A stretch of 64,000 nucleotides of DNA from an uncultured candidate division WPS-2 bacterium (lineage in GTDB: Bacteria > Vulcanimicrobiota > Vulcanimicrobiia > Vulcanimicrobiales > Vulcanimicrobiaceae). Positions 41,398 to 50,735 of this stretch are shown here, one piece after another (position 1 is the stretch's first letter; each line of letters starts with the position of its first letter). The notes beneath the pieces were generated by a model. It ran no database searches and was not told where the DNA came from. It saw nothing but the letters and a program-made list of their open reading frames with translations. The stretch covers positions 18,889-82,888 of the forward strand of contig CALEYW010000086.1 in NCBI GenBank assembly GCA_937927945.1, written 5' to 3'. The position numbers and the translations under genes were made by a program.

Positions 41398-42801
41398 ATG
41401 GCGCAGATCTACATCGAGACGCACGGCTGCCAGATGAATGAAGCCGATTCGCAGGACATCGCGCGGCGCGCGATCAGTGCCGGCTTCACGCTGGCCGAGC
41501 GGCCCGAAGACGCCTCCGTGCTGATCCTCAACACGTGCACCGTGCGCGAGGGGGCCGAACGGCGCGCATACGGACGGATCGGCCACTGGAAAGCGGTCAA
41601 GAACGCCGACCCGACCGTCAAAGTGATCGTGACCGGGTGCTTGGCCGAGCAGGACAAGGACCGCATGAAGAAGCTCGTCCCGCACGTGGACGGGGTCTTC
41701 GGGACGCGCGAACTCGGCGCGCTCGGCGATGCGCTCGCGACGTGGCGGGCGGACTATCCCGAGGACGACTTCTCGGTCGACCGCGAGATCGAGACGATCA
41801 TGGGCGGCGCGGGCGAAGGGATCGCCGGCCCGTACGACTTCCTGCGCGGCTACGTCAACGTACAGCGCGGCTGCTCGTACTACTGCACGTTCTGCATCGT
41901 CCCGCACGTGCGCGGCCGCTTCGATCATCGCCCGATCGGCGAGATCCTCGCGGAGATCCGCGCGAAGACCGACGGTGGGGCGCGCGAGATCACGCTCGTC
42001 GGCCAGACCGTCAACGCGTACAAAGAGCCCGCAACAGGCGCTGATTTCGCCGATCTGCTCGAGGAAGTCTGCGCGCTCGAGAGCGTCGAGCGGGTGACGT
42101 TCATCTCGTCACACCCGAAGGACCTCAACGAGAAGCTCGCGCGCGTCTGCGCGACGCTGCCGAAGATGAACCCGCGCTTCCACCTCGCGATGCAGTCGGG
42201 TTCCAACGTGATGCTGCGCCGGATGAACCGCAAGTACACGATCGAAGAGTTCCTCGGGCGCATCGCCACCTTCAAGAGCCACAACCCGAACTGGGCGATC
42301 ACGACCGACCTGATCGCCGGCTTCCCGGGCGAGACCGAAGCCGACTTCGCGCACACGCTCGACGTGGTGCGCACCGGGATCTTCGCGCAGGCGTACATGT
42401 TCGTGTACTCGCCGCGCCGCGGTACGCCGGCCGCGGTCTGGCACGAAAAGGATCCCGTCCCGCACGACGTCGCGCAAGACCGTTTCCTGCGCATGACGGA
42501 AGCGCAGGATCTCGCCTGCCGCACCTATCACGACCGCAAGATCGGGACGACCGTGCGCGCGCTCGTCCACGGCGTCTCGCGCAAAGACCGCACCCGAATC
42601 AGCGCCAAGACGCTCGACAACGTCACGGTCAACTTCCCGATGATCGAATCCGAACCCGACGTCGCACACCCGTGGGTGGACGTGCGTGTCGACGCCGCCT
42701 CGGTCTGGGGCGTGCGCGGCACCTGCGTGGGCCGCGCCGCTTCCTACGCCGGTGCGGCGGAGCCGGTTGCGCCGCCCATCGTCGACCTGCTGGCGGTGTA
42801 G
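41398..42801 (+). CDS. miaB: tRNA-2-methylthio-N6-dimethylallyladenosine synthase MiaB
   Basis: The 467-residue radical SAM methylthiotransferase adds the 2-methylthio group to i6A37 of tRNAs. The N-terminal UPF0004 domain holds three cluster cysteines (THGCQMNEADS, LNTCTVREGAE, VTGCLAEQD). The radical SAM triad is in GCSYYCTFCIVPHVRG. A C-terminal TRAM domain (about residues 375-450) binds RNA. Its substrate i6A is made by MiaA, encoded in the same neighbourhood at 49553. It ends 6 bases before the convergent gene. Confidence 0.96.
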   Translation: MAQIYIETHGCQMNEADSQDIARRAISAGFTLAERPEDASVLILNTCTVREGAERRAYGRIGHWKAVKNADPTVKVIVTGCLAEQDKDRMKKLVPHVDGVFGTRELGALGDALATWRADYPEDDFSVDREIETIMGGAGEGIAGPYDFLRGYVNVQRGCSYYCTFCIVPHVRGRFDHRPIGEILAEIRAKTDGGAREITLVGQTVNAYKEPATGADFADLLEEVCALESVERVTFISSHPKDLNEKLARVCATLPKMNPRFHLAMQSGSNVMLRRMNRKYTIEEFLGRIATFKSHNPNWAITTDLIAGFPGETEADFAHTLDVVRTGIFAQAYMFVYSPRRGTPAAVWHEKDPVPHDVAQDRFLRMTEAQDLACRTYHDRKIGTTVRALVHGVSRKDRTRISAKTLDNVTVNFPMIESEPDVAHPWVDVRVDAASVWGVRGTCVGRAASYAGAAEPVAPPIVDLLAV

Positions 42802-42807
42802 CCGCCC

Positions 42808-43377
42808 TTACGCCGGCGGCTCGATCGTAACCGGGACGTTGAATTTGCTGTAGGTGATGACGACCTTGCCGCGGTTGGAATTAACGGTCATCCGATAGGG
42901 GAGCTGTTTTGGGCCGACGTCGAGGACGTTGTGCGTGCTGATCCCCTCGGTCGTGTCGTCGAACCCGTACGCGTGGGTCGGAACGCCGCCGACCGACGAG
43001 GCGCCCAGGTCTTTCACGGCATGCGTCTTGGCGAACGTCGCGGCCTGACCGGGCGAACGCAACTGTGCGATCATCGAGCCGACCTGCGGCACCGGCAGCT
43101 TCATCGTGTGTCCGCCGACCGTGACGTAGATGTCCGAGCCGATCACGTACTGCGTTCCGGTCGGCATTTGGAGGCGGAATCGGTCCGGAGCCGCGAAGTC
43201 GACGCCGATCGAGCTCTTGTTGAAGGTTTCGTCCGCATGCCACGACTTTAGGGCCGCGAAGTTCTTGCCGGCGGCGAGCACGTCGCTCGACGCGTCGGCG
43301 CGGATGGGGAGCGGAAGCGCGGCGACGGCCAATGCCGCCAGGGCGCAGAAGAAGCGTCGGGTCGTCGGACTCTTCAT
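42808..43377 (-). CDS. Secreted LolA-like/DUF-type protein
   Basis: The 189-residue protein begins with a signal peptide (MKSPTTRRFFCALAALAVAA). It has the beta-rich pattern of outer-membrane lipoprotein carrier-like folds (SWHADETFNKSSIGVDFAAP, RFRLQMPTGTQYVIGSDIYV, YRMTVNSNRGKVVITYS). LolA relatives bind lipoproteins or lipids in the periplasm, but sequence support is only moderate and no LolB partner is seen. ATG at 43377 is chosen over an upstream start that would place nine residues before the signal. It is divergent from mutS across 108 bases. Confidence 0.6.
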   Translation of the reverse strand: MKSPTTRRFFCALAALAVAALPLPIRADASSDVLAAGKNFAALKSWHADETFNKSSIGVDFAAPDRFRLQMPTGTQYVIGSDIYVTVGGHTMKLPVPQVGSMIAQLRSPGQAATFAKTHAVKDLGASSVGGVPTHAYGFDDTTEGISTHNVLDVGPKQLPYRMTVNSNRGKVVITYSKFNVPVTIEPPA

Positions 43378-43485
43378 AAGGCCGGTTATGCGACCGTTTG
43401 CCAAAACACCTGGATCGCCGTTTCCCTATCCACAGGGAGGGTTGCCCTCGCTGCGGGAAACGCCGCGCATGCGGTCTGGGCTCGG

Positions 43486-45978
43486 ATGACGACGACCACG
43501 GCCTGGTCGCCGATGCTCGAGCAGTACTTTGGGATGAAGCATCGCTACCCCGAGGCGATTTTGCTGTCGCGGGTCGGCGACTTCTACGAAGCGTACGGAG
43601 ACGACGCCGAGACGATCGCGCGCGCTCTCTCGATCGCGCTGACCTCGAAGGACGCCGGCTCGGGCCGTAAGATCGCAATGGCGGGGGTGCCCTATCACGC
43701 GCTCGATGGCTATCTCGCAAAGCTGGTCGCACAACGGCGCGTCGTCGCGCTCGCGGAACAGCTCGAGGCACCCGTTCCGAACAAACTCGTGCGGCGCGAC
43801 GTCGTGCGGGTCATCACGCCGGGGACGCTGCTCGAGGAGCACATCCTCGATCGCTCCGCGCACAACTACCTCGCCGCGATCACCACGATCGACGATGTGA
43901 TCGCGGTCGCTCACGCCGACATCTCGACCGGTCACGTCGGCGCGACGGCGTTCGACGGAGAATCGGCGCTCGAGGACGCGCTAGCCGAGATCGCGCGGCT
44001 CGACCCGGCCGAACTGGTTGCCGACGTCCCGGCGCAAGTGCGTGCCGCGCTCGACGACGCGCTCGAGAACGGACGGACGCGCATCGCCGCGCCGGCGCTC
44101 GCGGCGGTCGAGTCGCGCCAGCGCGATCCGGTGGACGGGTTCTCGCTCGACGCGTCCCTCGCGATGCACCGCGCGCTCGACGTGCTTGGTGCCTTCGTGC
44201 GGCGGGTCAGCGTGCAGCAGGGCGGCCGCGAAGCGTTTCGCGAGACGCACTACTATCGGCAGGCGACCTTTCTCGCGCTCGACCCGAACACGCGCAAGCA
44301 CCTCGAACTCACCCGGGCGCTCGGCGCGAACGCCCGCGCGACGCTGCTCGCCACGATCGACCGCACGCGCACGGCGATGGGCTCGCGGCTGCTCGGCCGC
44401 TGGGTGCTCGCGCCGCTCGTCTCGATCGACGGGATCGCGGCGCGCGCCGACTGCGTCGAGGCGCTCTCCCTCGACGCCGCCCGCCGGCTCGCACTGCAAG
44501 ACGTGCTGCACGGCTGCTTCGACCTGGAACGGATCGCGCAGAAGGTGCGCTTCCGCCGCGCGCTGCCGCGCGATCTGGGTTCGCTGCGCCGCACGCTGGC
44601 GCTGCTCGATCCGATCGGCGACGCGCTGCGCGAGGCTACGCTTCCAGCCGGGCTGCAGTCGATCGCGACGCGCATCGGGGCGTTCGAGGACGTCCGAGCC
44701 GATCTCGAAGCGACGCTGCTGGACGACCTCCCCGCGACGCTCGCCGACGGCAACGTGGTTCGTCCCGAGCGCGCGCCGGAGCTGGCCGAGTGCGTGGCGC
44801 TGCGCGGTGACGCGCGTTCCCGCATCGCGGCGCTCGAAGAGCGCGAACGCGAGCGGACCGGCATCAAGTCGCTCAAGGTCAAGTACGCGTCGGCGTTCGG
44901 ATACGCGATCGAAGTGGCGAAGGCGCAATTGGCCAACGTGCCCTCCGAATACACGCGCAAGCAGACGCTGGCGAACGGCGAGCGGTACGTGACGCCCGAA
45001 CTGCGGGAGCTCGACGTTGCGATCTCGTCGGCCGAATCGCGGCAGCTGCGCTTGGAGGGCGCGCTGTTCGAAGCATTGCTTGACCGGCTCGGGGAGCGGG
45101 TCGACGACTTGCTGGCGACCGCCGACGCGCTGGCCGAACTCGATGCCTACTGCTCGCTCGCGCAGATCGCCGGTGAGCGCGGCTACGTGCGGCCCGTGTT
45201 CGTCGACGAGAGCGTGGTCGAGGTCGTCGACGGGCGCCATCCCGTCATGGAAGCGCTGCTGGGATCGTCGTTCGTCCCCAACGACTTGCGGCTCGGGACG
45301 CAGGCGCGCTTCATCTTGCTCACCGGGCCGAACATGGGCGGCAAGTCGACCTACCTGCGGCAGACGGCACTGCTGGTGGTACTCGCGCAGATCGGCTCGT
45401 TCGTTCCCGCGCGCGCCGCGCGGATGGGAATCGTGGATCGGATCTTCACGCGCATCGGCGCGGGCGACGATCTCGCCTCGGGACAGTCGACATTCTACAT
45501 CGAGATGTCGGAGGCGGCGAACATCCTGCGCCGCGCGACCGATCGCAGTTTGCTGCTGATCGACGAGATCGGTCGCGGCACCGGGACGGTCGACGGGCTC
45601 GCGATCGCGCAGTCGATCAGCGAGTACCTGCTCGAACGCGAGTCGCGTGCCCCGATGGCGCTGTTCGCGACGCACTTTCACGAACTCGTGGCGCTCGCCG
45701 ACCGCTGGGCACTGGTGGCGAACTTCCACATCACGGCGGTGGAGAGCACCCGCGGCGGAGCGCCGGTCTTCTCGCACCGCGTGCTGCCGGGCTCTTCCTC
45801 GCGTTCCTTCGGCATCGAGGTCGCCCGCATGGCCGGGCTGCCGCCGGCCGTCGTCGCGCGCGCGAGGGAGATCGCCGCGGTTCTCGAGGGCCGCCCGACC
45901 TTGGAAGTGTCCGTTCCGCTGCGAGGCAAGCTTGCCAAGCCCGCCATCATCGAACAACCGTTACTGTTCGAGGTTTGA
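43486..45978 (+). CDS. mutS: DNA mismatch repair protein MutS
   Basis: The 830-residue MutS1-type mismatch sensor has its N-terminal mismatch-binding domain near the start. ILLSRVGDFYEAYGDDAETI contains the conserved region with Phe-Tyr-Glu (FYE), the mismatch wedge motif of MutS. Connector, lever and clamp domains follow. The ATPase has Walker A TGPNMGGKSTYLRQ (near residue 617) and Walker B LLLIDEIGRGTGTVDG. Length is usual. mutL lies 1.9 kb downstream, with a channel gene and a nuclease gene between them, an uncommon insertion. Confidence 0.96.
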   Translation: MTTTTAWSPMLEQYFGMKHRYPEAILLSRVGDFYEAYGDDAETIARALSIALTSKDAGSGRKIAMAGVPYHALDGYLAKLVAQRRVVALAEQLEAPVPNKLVRRDVVRVITPGTLLEEHILDRSAHNYLAAITTIDDVIAVAHADISTGHVGATAFDGESALEDALAEIARLDPAELVADVPAQVRAALDDALENGRTRIAAPALAAVESRQRDPVDGFSLDASLAMHRALDVLGAFVRRVSVQQGGREAFRETHYYRQATFLALDPNTRKHLELTRALGANARATLLATIDRTRTAMGSRLLGRWVLAPLVSIDGIAARADCVEALSLDAARRLALQDVLHGCFDLERIAQKVRFRRALPRDLGSLRRTLALLDPIGDALREATLPAGLQSIATRIGAFEDVRADLEATLLDDLPATLADGNVVRPERAPELAECVALRGDARSRIAALEERERERTGIKSLKVKYASAFGYAIEVAKAQLANVPSEYTRKQTLANGERYVTPELRELDVAISSAESRQLRLEGALFEALLDRLGERVDDLLATADALAELDAYCSLAQIAGERGYVRPVFVDESVVEVVDGRHPVMEALLGSSFVPNDLRLGTQARFILLTGPNMGGKSTYLRQTALLVVLAQIGSFVPARAARMGIVDRIFTRIGAGDDLASGQSTFYIEMSEAANILRRATDRSLLLIDEIGRGTGTVDGLAIAQSISEYLLERESRAPMALFATHFHELVALADRWALVANFHITAVESTRGGAPVFSHRVLPGSSSRSFGIEVARMAGLPPAVVARAREIAAVLEGRPTLEVSVPLRGKLAKPAIIEQPLLFEV

Positions 45979-46000
45979 CGCGTAGGGTACAGTCGTCGGG

Positions 46001-47155
46001 ATGAACCGAACCGTCTGGGTGACGCCGACCCAGGTTGAGGCGATCGTGGCGGCCGTCTGGATCGCGATCGCCATTCTGATCGGCGTCGCCGTCCACCGGC
46101 TCGTCTACTGGGGTTTTCGGCGCTGGGCCAAGGAGCGGAGCGACGGCTTCGCGGCCGCCGTCGTGCGCCGAACCAGTCGGCCCGCGGCGTACATCTTTCC
46201 GCTCGTCGCGATTTTGACCGTCATACCGAACCTGGATCTGCCGGAGCGCTGGACGCTCGAGACCGTCCGCGTGACGGCGATTCTGACCATCGCAGCGGTC
46301 GCCTGGACGACCATCGCGACGATTCGGTTGTGGGCCGACGTCGTCGTCACGCGGCATCGGGTCGACGTCGAGGACAACCTGCTGGCGCGGCAGCTCGGGA
46401 CGCGCGTCGACATCCTCGCCCGCGTCATGATCATCCTGACCACGATCGTCGCGCTCGGCATGGTGCTGATGACGTTCCCGGCGATCCGTGCCTTGGGGAC
46501 GACCCTGCTCGCGTCGGCCGGCGTCGTCGGCATCGTCGCCGGCCTTGCCGCGCGCCCGCTGTTCGAAAACCTCGTCGCCGGGATTCAGCTGGCGCTGACG
46601 CAGCCGATTCGGCTCGACGACGTGGTGATCGTCGAGAAGCAGTACGGGCGCATCGAGGAGATCCACTCGACCTACGTCGTCGTGCGGGTGTGGGATCTGC
46701 GTCGGCTCGTCGTGCCGCTCACCTACTTCATCCAGACTCCCTTCGAGAACTGGACGCGCAAGACGGCGAATCTGATGGGCGAGGTGTTCGTGTTCGCCGA
46801 TTGGACGCTCGACGTCGAAGCGCTTCGTGCCGAGATTCCGAAAATGGTCGCGCGCACGCAGCTCTGGGACAAGCAGTTCGCGAACCTGCAAGTCACCGAC
46901 GCGACCGACCGGGGGATGCAGATTCGGGCGCTCGTCACGGCGCGCAATTCCAGCGACCTGTGGGACCTGCGCTGTTTCGTGCGCGAAGAGATCGTGGCGT
47001 TCATCCGAGAGAACCAGCCGGAAGCATTTCCCCGCACACGCGTCGAGCTGCCACCGCAAGCCGAGCCCGCCCCGAATGGCGCGAAGGCTGCAGAACGCGC
47101 CGCAAATGCCGTCGCAGCGGCCGAGAACCAAGCCCCGATCAGCACGAGACCGTAG
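46001..47155 (+). CDS. Mechanosensitive ion channel family protein (MscS-like)
   Basis: The 384-residue membrane protein has three or four N-terminal helices and the MscS core. The pore-helix region includes LGTTLLASAGVVGIVAGLAA, followed by the beta domain NLVAGIQLALTQPIRLDDVV. These motifs are typical of small-conductance channels that open under osmotic downshock. The C-terminal Ala/Pro/Asn tail is probably disordered. It lies 22 bases after mutS on the same strand. Confidence 0.9.
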   Translation: MNRTVWVTPTQVEAIVAAVWIAIAILIGVAVHRLVYWGFRRWAKERSDGFAAAVVRRTSRPAAYIFPLVAILTVIPNLDLPERWTLETVRVTAILTIAAVAWTTIATIRLWADVVVTRHRVDVEDNLLARQLGTRVDILARVMIILTTIVALGMVLMTFPAIRALGTTLLASAGVVGIVAGLAARPLFENLVAGIQLALTQPIRLDDVVIVEKQYGRIEEIHSTYVVVRVWDLRRLVVPLTYFIQTPFENWTRKTANLMGEVFVFADWTLDVEALRAEIPKMVARTQLWDKQFANLQVTDATDRGMQIRALVTARNSSDLWDLRCFVREEIVAFIRENQPEAFPRTRVELPPQAEPAPNGAKAAERAANAVAAAENQAPISTRP

Positions 47156-47211
47156 CGCGCGGGGCGGTCATCGCCTCGTCACGAATCGGACGTAAGGAGG
47201 CCGCAGAATCC

Positions 47212-47790
47212 GTGGGTGATATGGGATATACAGCTGCGCAAGTCCGTCCTCGTCCGATTAGCGCCGCCGAGTACTACCGGATGGGCGAAGTGGGCATCTT
47301 GGGCCCCGACGAGCGGGTCGAGCTGCTGAACGGGCGGATCATCACGATGCCGCCGATCGGGCCGCGCCACGCGCAGGCTGTTCGTACCTTGACCCATACG
47401 TTTGAGCGGCTGCTCTCGGATCGCGCTGTCGTGAGCGTACAACTCCCGCTGGACTTAGACCCGGCGTCGCAGCCGCAGCCGGACGTCCTGCTCGCCCGCT
47501 TGCCCGCCAAGACCTACGCTCGTGTGCATCCCCTCCCCGCGGACTGCCCCCTTGTTGTCGAAGTTTCGGAAACAACGCTGCGTCACGACGCGGGAGAAAA
47601 GCTCCGGGCATACGCGCTCGCCGGCGTTGCCGAGTATTGGATCGTCGACCTCCTGCACGACCGGATCGCGGTGTATACCGAGCCCGACGGCGACTTCTAC
47701 CGCAACCAACGCACGGCCGCACGCGGCGAGTCGGTCAGCCCGCGCGCCTTTCCCGACGTTTCGATCGCGGTCGACGACATTCTCGCCTGA
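47212..47790 (+). CDS. Uma2 family endonuclease-like protein
   Basis: The 192-residue protein has the Uma2/DUF820 PD-(D/E)xK fold. ERVELLNGRIITMPPIGPRH gives the first part. SQPQPDVLLAR, PLVVEVSETTLRHDAGEKLR and YWIVD supply the Asp, Glu-x-Ser and Asp positions. Such genes are abundant and mobile in cyanobacteria and Chloroflexota; their role is unclear and possibly nuclease. GTG at 47212 is favoured because AAGGAGG (47194-47200) lies 11 bases away, whereas the ATG at 47221 would be 20 bases off. It interrupts the mutS to mutL interval. Confidence 0.8.
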   Translation: MGDMGYTAAQVRPRPISAAEYYRMGEVGILGPDERVELLNGRIITMPPIGPRHAQAVRTLTHTFERLLSDRAVVSVQLPLDLDPASQPQPDVLLARLPAKTYARVHPLPADCPLVVEVSETTLRHDAGEKLRAYALAGVAEYWIVDLLHDRIAVYTEPDGDFYRNQRTAARGESVSPRAFPDVSIAVDDILA

Positions 47791-47882
47791 CGGCGGCGGA
47801 CCACGTAGGAGCGCGGTAGCGGGCGAGCCTGCGTCGAAGGGGGGATCGTGACGGTGCCGTTTCTTGCGTTCGACCACGTCCG

Positions 47883-49556
47883 GTGATCCGGGTTCTCGAT
47901 CCCGAGACGATCGGGCAGATCGCCGCGGGTGAGGTCATCGAACGGCCGATTTCGGTCGTCAAAGAGCTGGTCGAGAACGCGCTCGACGCCGACGCGACGC
48001 GGATCGCCGTGCGGGTGCGCGGCGGCGGGCTCGTCGAGATCGAGGTCGCCGACGACGGCGTCGGGATCGCGCCGGACGAGCTCGCGCTCGCGCTGCGGCG
48101 TCACGCGACGTCGAAGCTCGGCGACGCGGCGGGCCTGACGCACGTCGACACGCTCGGCTTCCGCGGTGAAGGCTTGGCGTCGATTGCCTCGGTCGCGAAG
48201 ATCACCATCGTTTCGCGGACCGCGCAGGCCGAGCTGGCGACCGCCGTCGACGCGCATGCGGAAGCGGTCGGTGAACCGCACGCCGCCGCCGGTCCGCCCG
48301 GGACACGCGCCGTCGTGCGGGAGCTGTTCGCGAACGTCCCGGTGCGGCGCGAATACCTGCGTTCGCCCGCCGCGGAGTTCGCGCGCATCGCCTCGTGGCT
48401 GGCGACGCTGGCGCTCGCGTATCCGCGGATCGGCTTCACGCTGGAACACGACGGCAAGACGGCGTTCGCGTTCGCGCCGGGCGAGGATCTCGCGCCGCGC
48501 TTGCGCCACGTGTTCGGAACGCCCGCCTCCACGATGGTCCCGGTGCGCTCCTCCGATGCGCGCGCCGGTGTCAGCGGTTGGGTCAGCTCGCCGGGCGACG
48601 ACCGCCCCGACCGCCGGAATCAGATCCTCTTCGTCAACGGCCGGCTGCTGCGCAGCACGCTGGTCAGCGGCGCGTGGTCGGCTGCGTACCGCACGTTCTC
48701 GATGGTCGGCCGGCATCCGTACGGCGTGCTCTACCTCAGCGTTCCGCCGGACGAAGTCGACCCGAACGTCCATCCCACCAAGAGCGACGTACGGCTGCGC
48801 TACGGCGATCGGGTCGTCGGCGTCGTGAAAGAAGCAATCGCGACCGCGCTGCGCCGCGGTGCGGTCGATCGGCTGGAGCGCTCGATCTCTCTCGCGCCGC
48901 CGACCGGCGGGTTCGGCGAACGCGGCGTCGCAGCCGCCTGGGCGGACTCGTTCGTGCCGGAGCCGAGCGCGGACGGCGACGGAGCCGCGCCGTTGCGCGT
49001 GCTCGCGCAGGTCGACCGCACCTACATCCTGGCGACCGACGGCGACGCGGTCGTCCTGATCGACCAGCACGCCGCGCACGAGCGCGTCGTGTTCGAGCAG
49101 CTGTGCGCGAACGCGCAGGCGCACGTCGCCGCCGAGCCGCTGCTGATTCCGTATACGTTCGAGGTTCGCGGCGAAGATGCGGAGCGGCTCGACGCGACGC
49201 TCGAGGCGCTCGCCGCCGGCGGCCTGCACGTCGAGCACTTCGGCGAACGCGCGTATCGCGTCACCGCGACGCCGGCGCGCCTTGTCCATGCCGGGCGTAG
49301 CCGTCCCTTCGACGTCGAGGATTTCGTCGAATGCCTGGGCGACGAGGCGCGCGGACTCGACGCCGACCAGCGGGTGTGGGCGTCGCTCGCCTGCCACTCG
49401 GTCACGCGGGCGGGCGAGACGCTGGCGTATGCGGAGATGATCAGTCTCGTGGAGCGGCTGCAGCGCTGCGAAAACCCGATGCACTGCCCGCATGGCCGGC
49501 CGACGATCGTGCGGCTCGACCCCGACCGCATCGCGCGGCTTTTCAAACGGATGTGA
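47883..49556 (+). CDS. mutL: DNA mismatch repair protein MutL
   Basis: The 557-residue GHKL ATPase couples MutS recognition to strand cleavage. ATPase motifs are IAAGEVIERPISVVKELVENALDA (motif I), DDGVGIAPDEL, and GFRGEGLASIASVAK. A linker follows, then the C-terminal domain (about residues 370-557). DQHAAHERVVFE is the endonuclease motif DQHA(X)2E(X)4E, so this MutL should nick DNA itself, as in organisms without MutH. GTG at 47883 begins the conserved sequence. miaA overlaps its stop by 4 bases. Confidence 0.95.
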   Translation: MIRVLDPETIGQIAAGEVIERPISVVKELVENALDADATRIAVRVRGGGLVEIEVADDGVGIAPDELALALRRHATSKLGDAAGLTHVDTLGFRGEGLASIASVAKITIVSRTAQAELATAVDAHAEAVGEPHAAAGPPGTRAVVRELFANVPVRREYLRSPAAEFARIASWLATLALAYPRIGFTLEHDGKTAFAFAPGEDLAPRLRHVFGTPASTMVPVRSSDARAGVSGWVSSPGDDRPDRRNQILFVNGRLLRSTLVSGAWSAAYRTFSMVGRHPYGVLYLSVPPDEVDPNVHPTKSDVRLRYGDRVVGVVKEAIATALRRGAVDRLERSISLAPPTGGFGERGVAAAWADSFVPEPSADGDGAAPLRVLAQVDRTYILATDGDAVVLIDQHAAHERVVFEQLCANAQAHVAAEPLLIPYTFEVRGEDAERLDATLEALAAGGLHVEHFGERAYRVTATPARLVHAGRSRPFDVEDFVECLGDEARGLDADQRVWASLACHSVTRAGETLAYAEMISLVERLQRCENPMHCPHGRPTIVRLDPDRIARLFKRM

Positions 49557-50467
49557 CGCCCGGCGTTCTCGTTCTCACCGGTCCGACGGCGTCGGGAAAG
49601 AGCGCGCTGGCGCTCGCGCTGGCCGAACGGTTCGACGCCGAAATCGTCGGGGCGGACTCGCGCCAGATCTATCGCGGCATGCCGATCGGAACGGCTGCGC
49701 CCGACGCGATCGCTCGCGCGCGCGTCCCGCACCATCTGGTCGCGTTCCTCGATCCGCGCGAGCGCTACTCCGCCGCTCGGTTCGTCGCCGACGCGCTGCT
49801 CGCCATCGAGGAGATCCATGCGCGCGGAAAGCGGGCGATCGTCGCCGGAGGGACCGGCTTCTACGTTCGGGCGCTCACCGGAGACGTCACGCTCTCGAGT
49901 GGTTACGATCCCGGCGTGCGCGATCGGCTGGCACGGGAAGCGCGACTGCATCCGCCCGACGTGCTGCACGACTGGCTGGCCGCCATCGCGCCGCCGCGGG
50001 CGGCAGCCATCGCTCCCAACGATCCCTATCGCGTCGCGCGCGCGCTCGAAGTCGTGCTGACGTCACGCAGCGGCGCGCAGCGGGCAGACGCGGTCGCCGG
50101 GCAGAGTCTGCGCGCGCGTGGTATCGACTATCGCAAGCTGTTGCTGACCGTACCGCCGGAGCAGTTGGAGTCGAACATCGCGCGACGGGTCGACGCGATG
50201 CTGACCGAGGGGCTGCTGGACGAGGCGGAGCGGATCGGTGCCGACGCCGTGGCGGCCGATGCCGTCGGCTATCGGGAAGCGCTAGCCTACCTCGCCGGAT
50301 GGTCGACGTTGCCCGAACTGCGCGCGCAGCTTTTCCGCAACACGCGGCGTTATGCCAAACGTCAAGCAACGTGGTTTCGTACCGAACCGGATCTCGAAGC
50401 GCTTCCCGCGGGTGGCGCGTTCGCAAGCGCGGTCGAGCAGGCGGGAGCACTCCCTGGTTGGGCCTAA
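49553..50467 (+). CDS. miaA: tRNA dimethylallyltransferase MiaA
   Basis: The 304-residue enzyme transfers the dimethylallyl group to A37 of tRNAs reading codons that start with U. The P-loop is LTGPTASGKSALALALAERF. The tRNA and prenyl-donor site is EIVGADSRQIYRGMPIGTAA, followed by GGTGFYVRAL. The C-terminal part includes FRNTRRYAKRQATWFR. GTG at 49553 overlaps the mutL stop (GTGA). Its product is the substrate for MiaB, encoded 7 kb upstream. hfq follows 10 bases downstream, as in many proteobacteria. Confidence 0.95.
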   Translation: MTPGVLVLTGPTASGKSALALALAERFDAEIVGADSRQIYRGMPIGTAAPDAIARARVPHHLVAFLDPRERYSAARFVADALLAIEEIHARGKRAIVAGGTGFYVRALTGDVTLSSGYDPGVRDRLAREARLHPPDVLHDWLAAIAPPRAAAIAPNDPYRVARALEVVLTSRSGAQRADAVAGQSLRARGIDYRKLLLTVPPEQLESNIARRVDAMLTEGLLDEAERIGADAVAADAVGYREALAYLAGWSTLPELRAQLFRNTRRYAKRQATWFRTEPDLEALPAGGAFASAVEQAGALPGWA

Positions 50468-50477
50468 GCAGGTAACC

Positions 50478-50735
50478 ATGGCCAACGCCCGTCCCCAGCC
50501 GCTCCAGGATGCATACCTCACGGAGGTCAAGCGTCAGGCCGTACCGGTAACGATTTACCTCGTCAACGGCTTTCAATTGCGCGGCGTCGTGAAAGGGTTC
50601 GATCCGTTCACGATCGTGCTCGAGTACGAGAAGAAGGCGCACCTCATCTACAAGCACGCGGTCTCGACGATCTCCCCGCAGGGGGCCGTCTCCGCACCGC
50701 TGATTCCCGACGAAACGGAGCTCGCACTCCCGTGA
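50478..50735 (+). CDS. hfq: RNA-binding protein Hfq
   Basis: This 85-residue Sm-like hexameric protein helps small RNAs pair with messages. Sm1 motif is VTIYLVNGFQLRGVVKGFD, followed by PFTIVLEYEKKAHLIYKHAVSTI with the proximal RNA-binding KHAVSTI. ATG at 50478 gives the usual N-terminus (MANARPQPLQDAYL). It is miaA-linked, as in E. coli, and dapF overlaps its stop (GTGA). The presence of Hfq implies sRNA regulation in this organism. Confidence 0.95.
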   Translation: MANARPQPLQDAYLTEVKRQAVPVTIYLVNGFQLRGVVKGFDPFTIVLEYEKKAHLIYKHAVSTISPQGAVSAPLIPDETELALP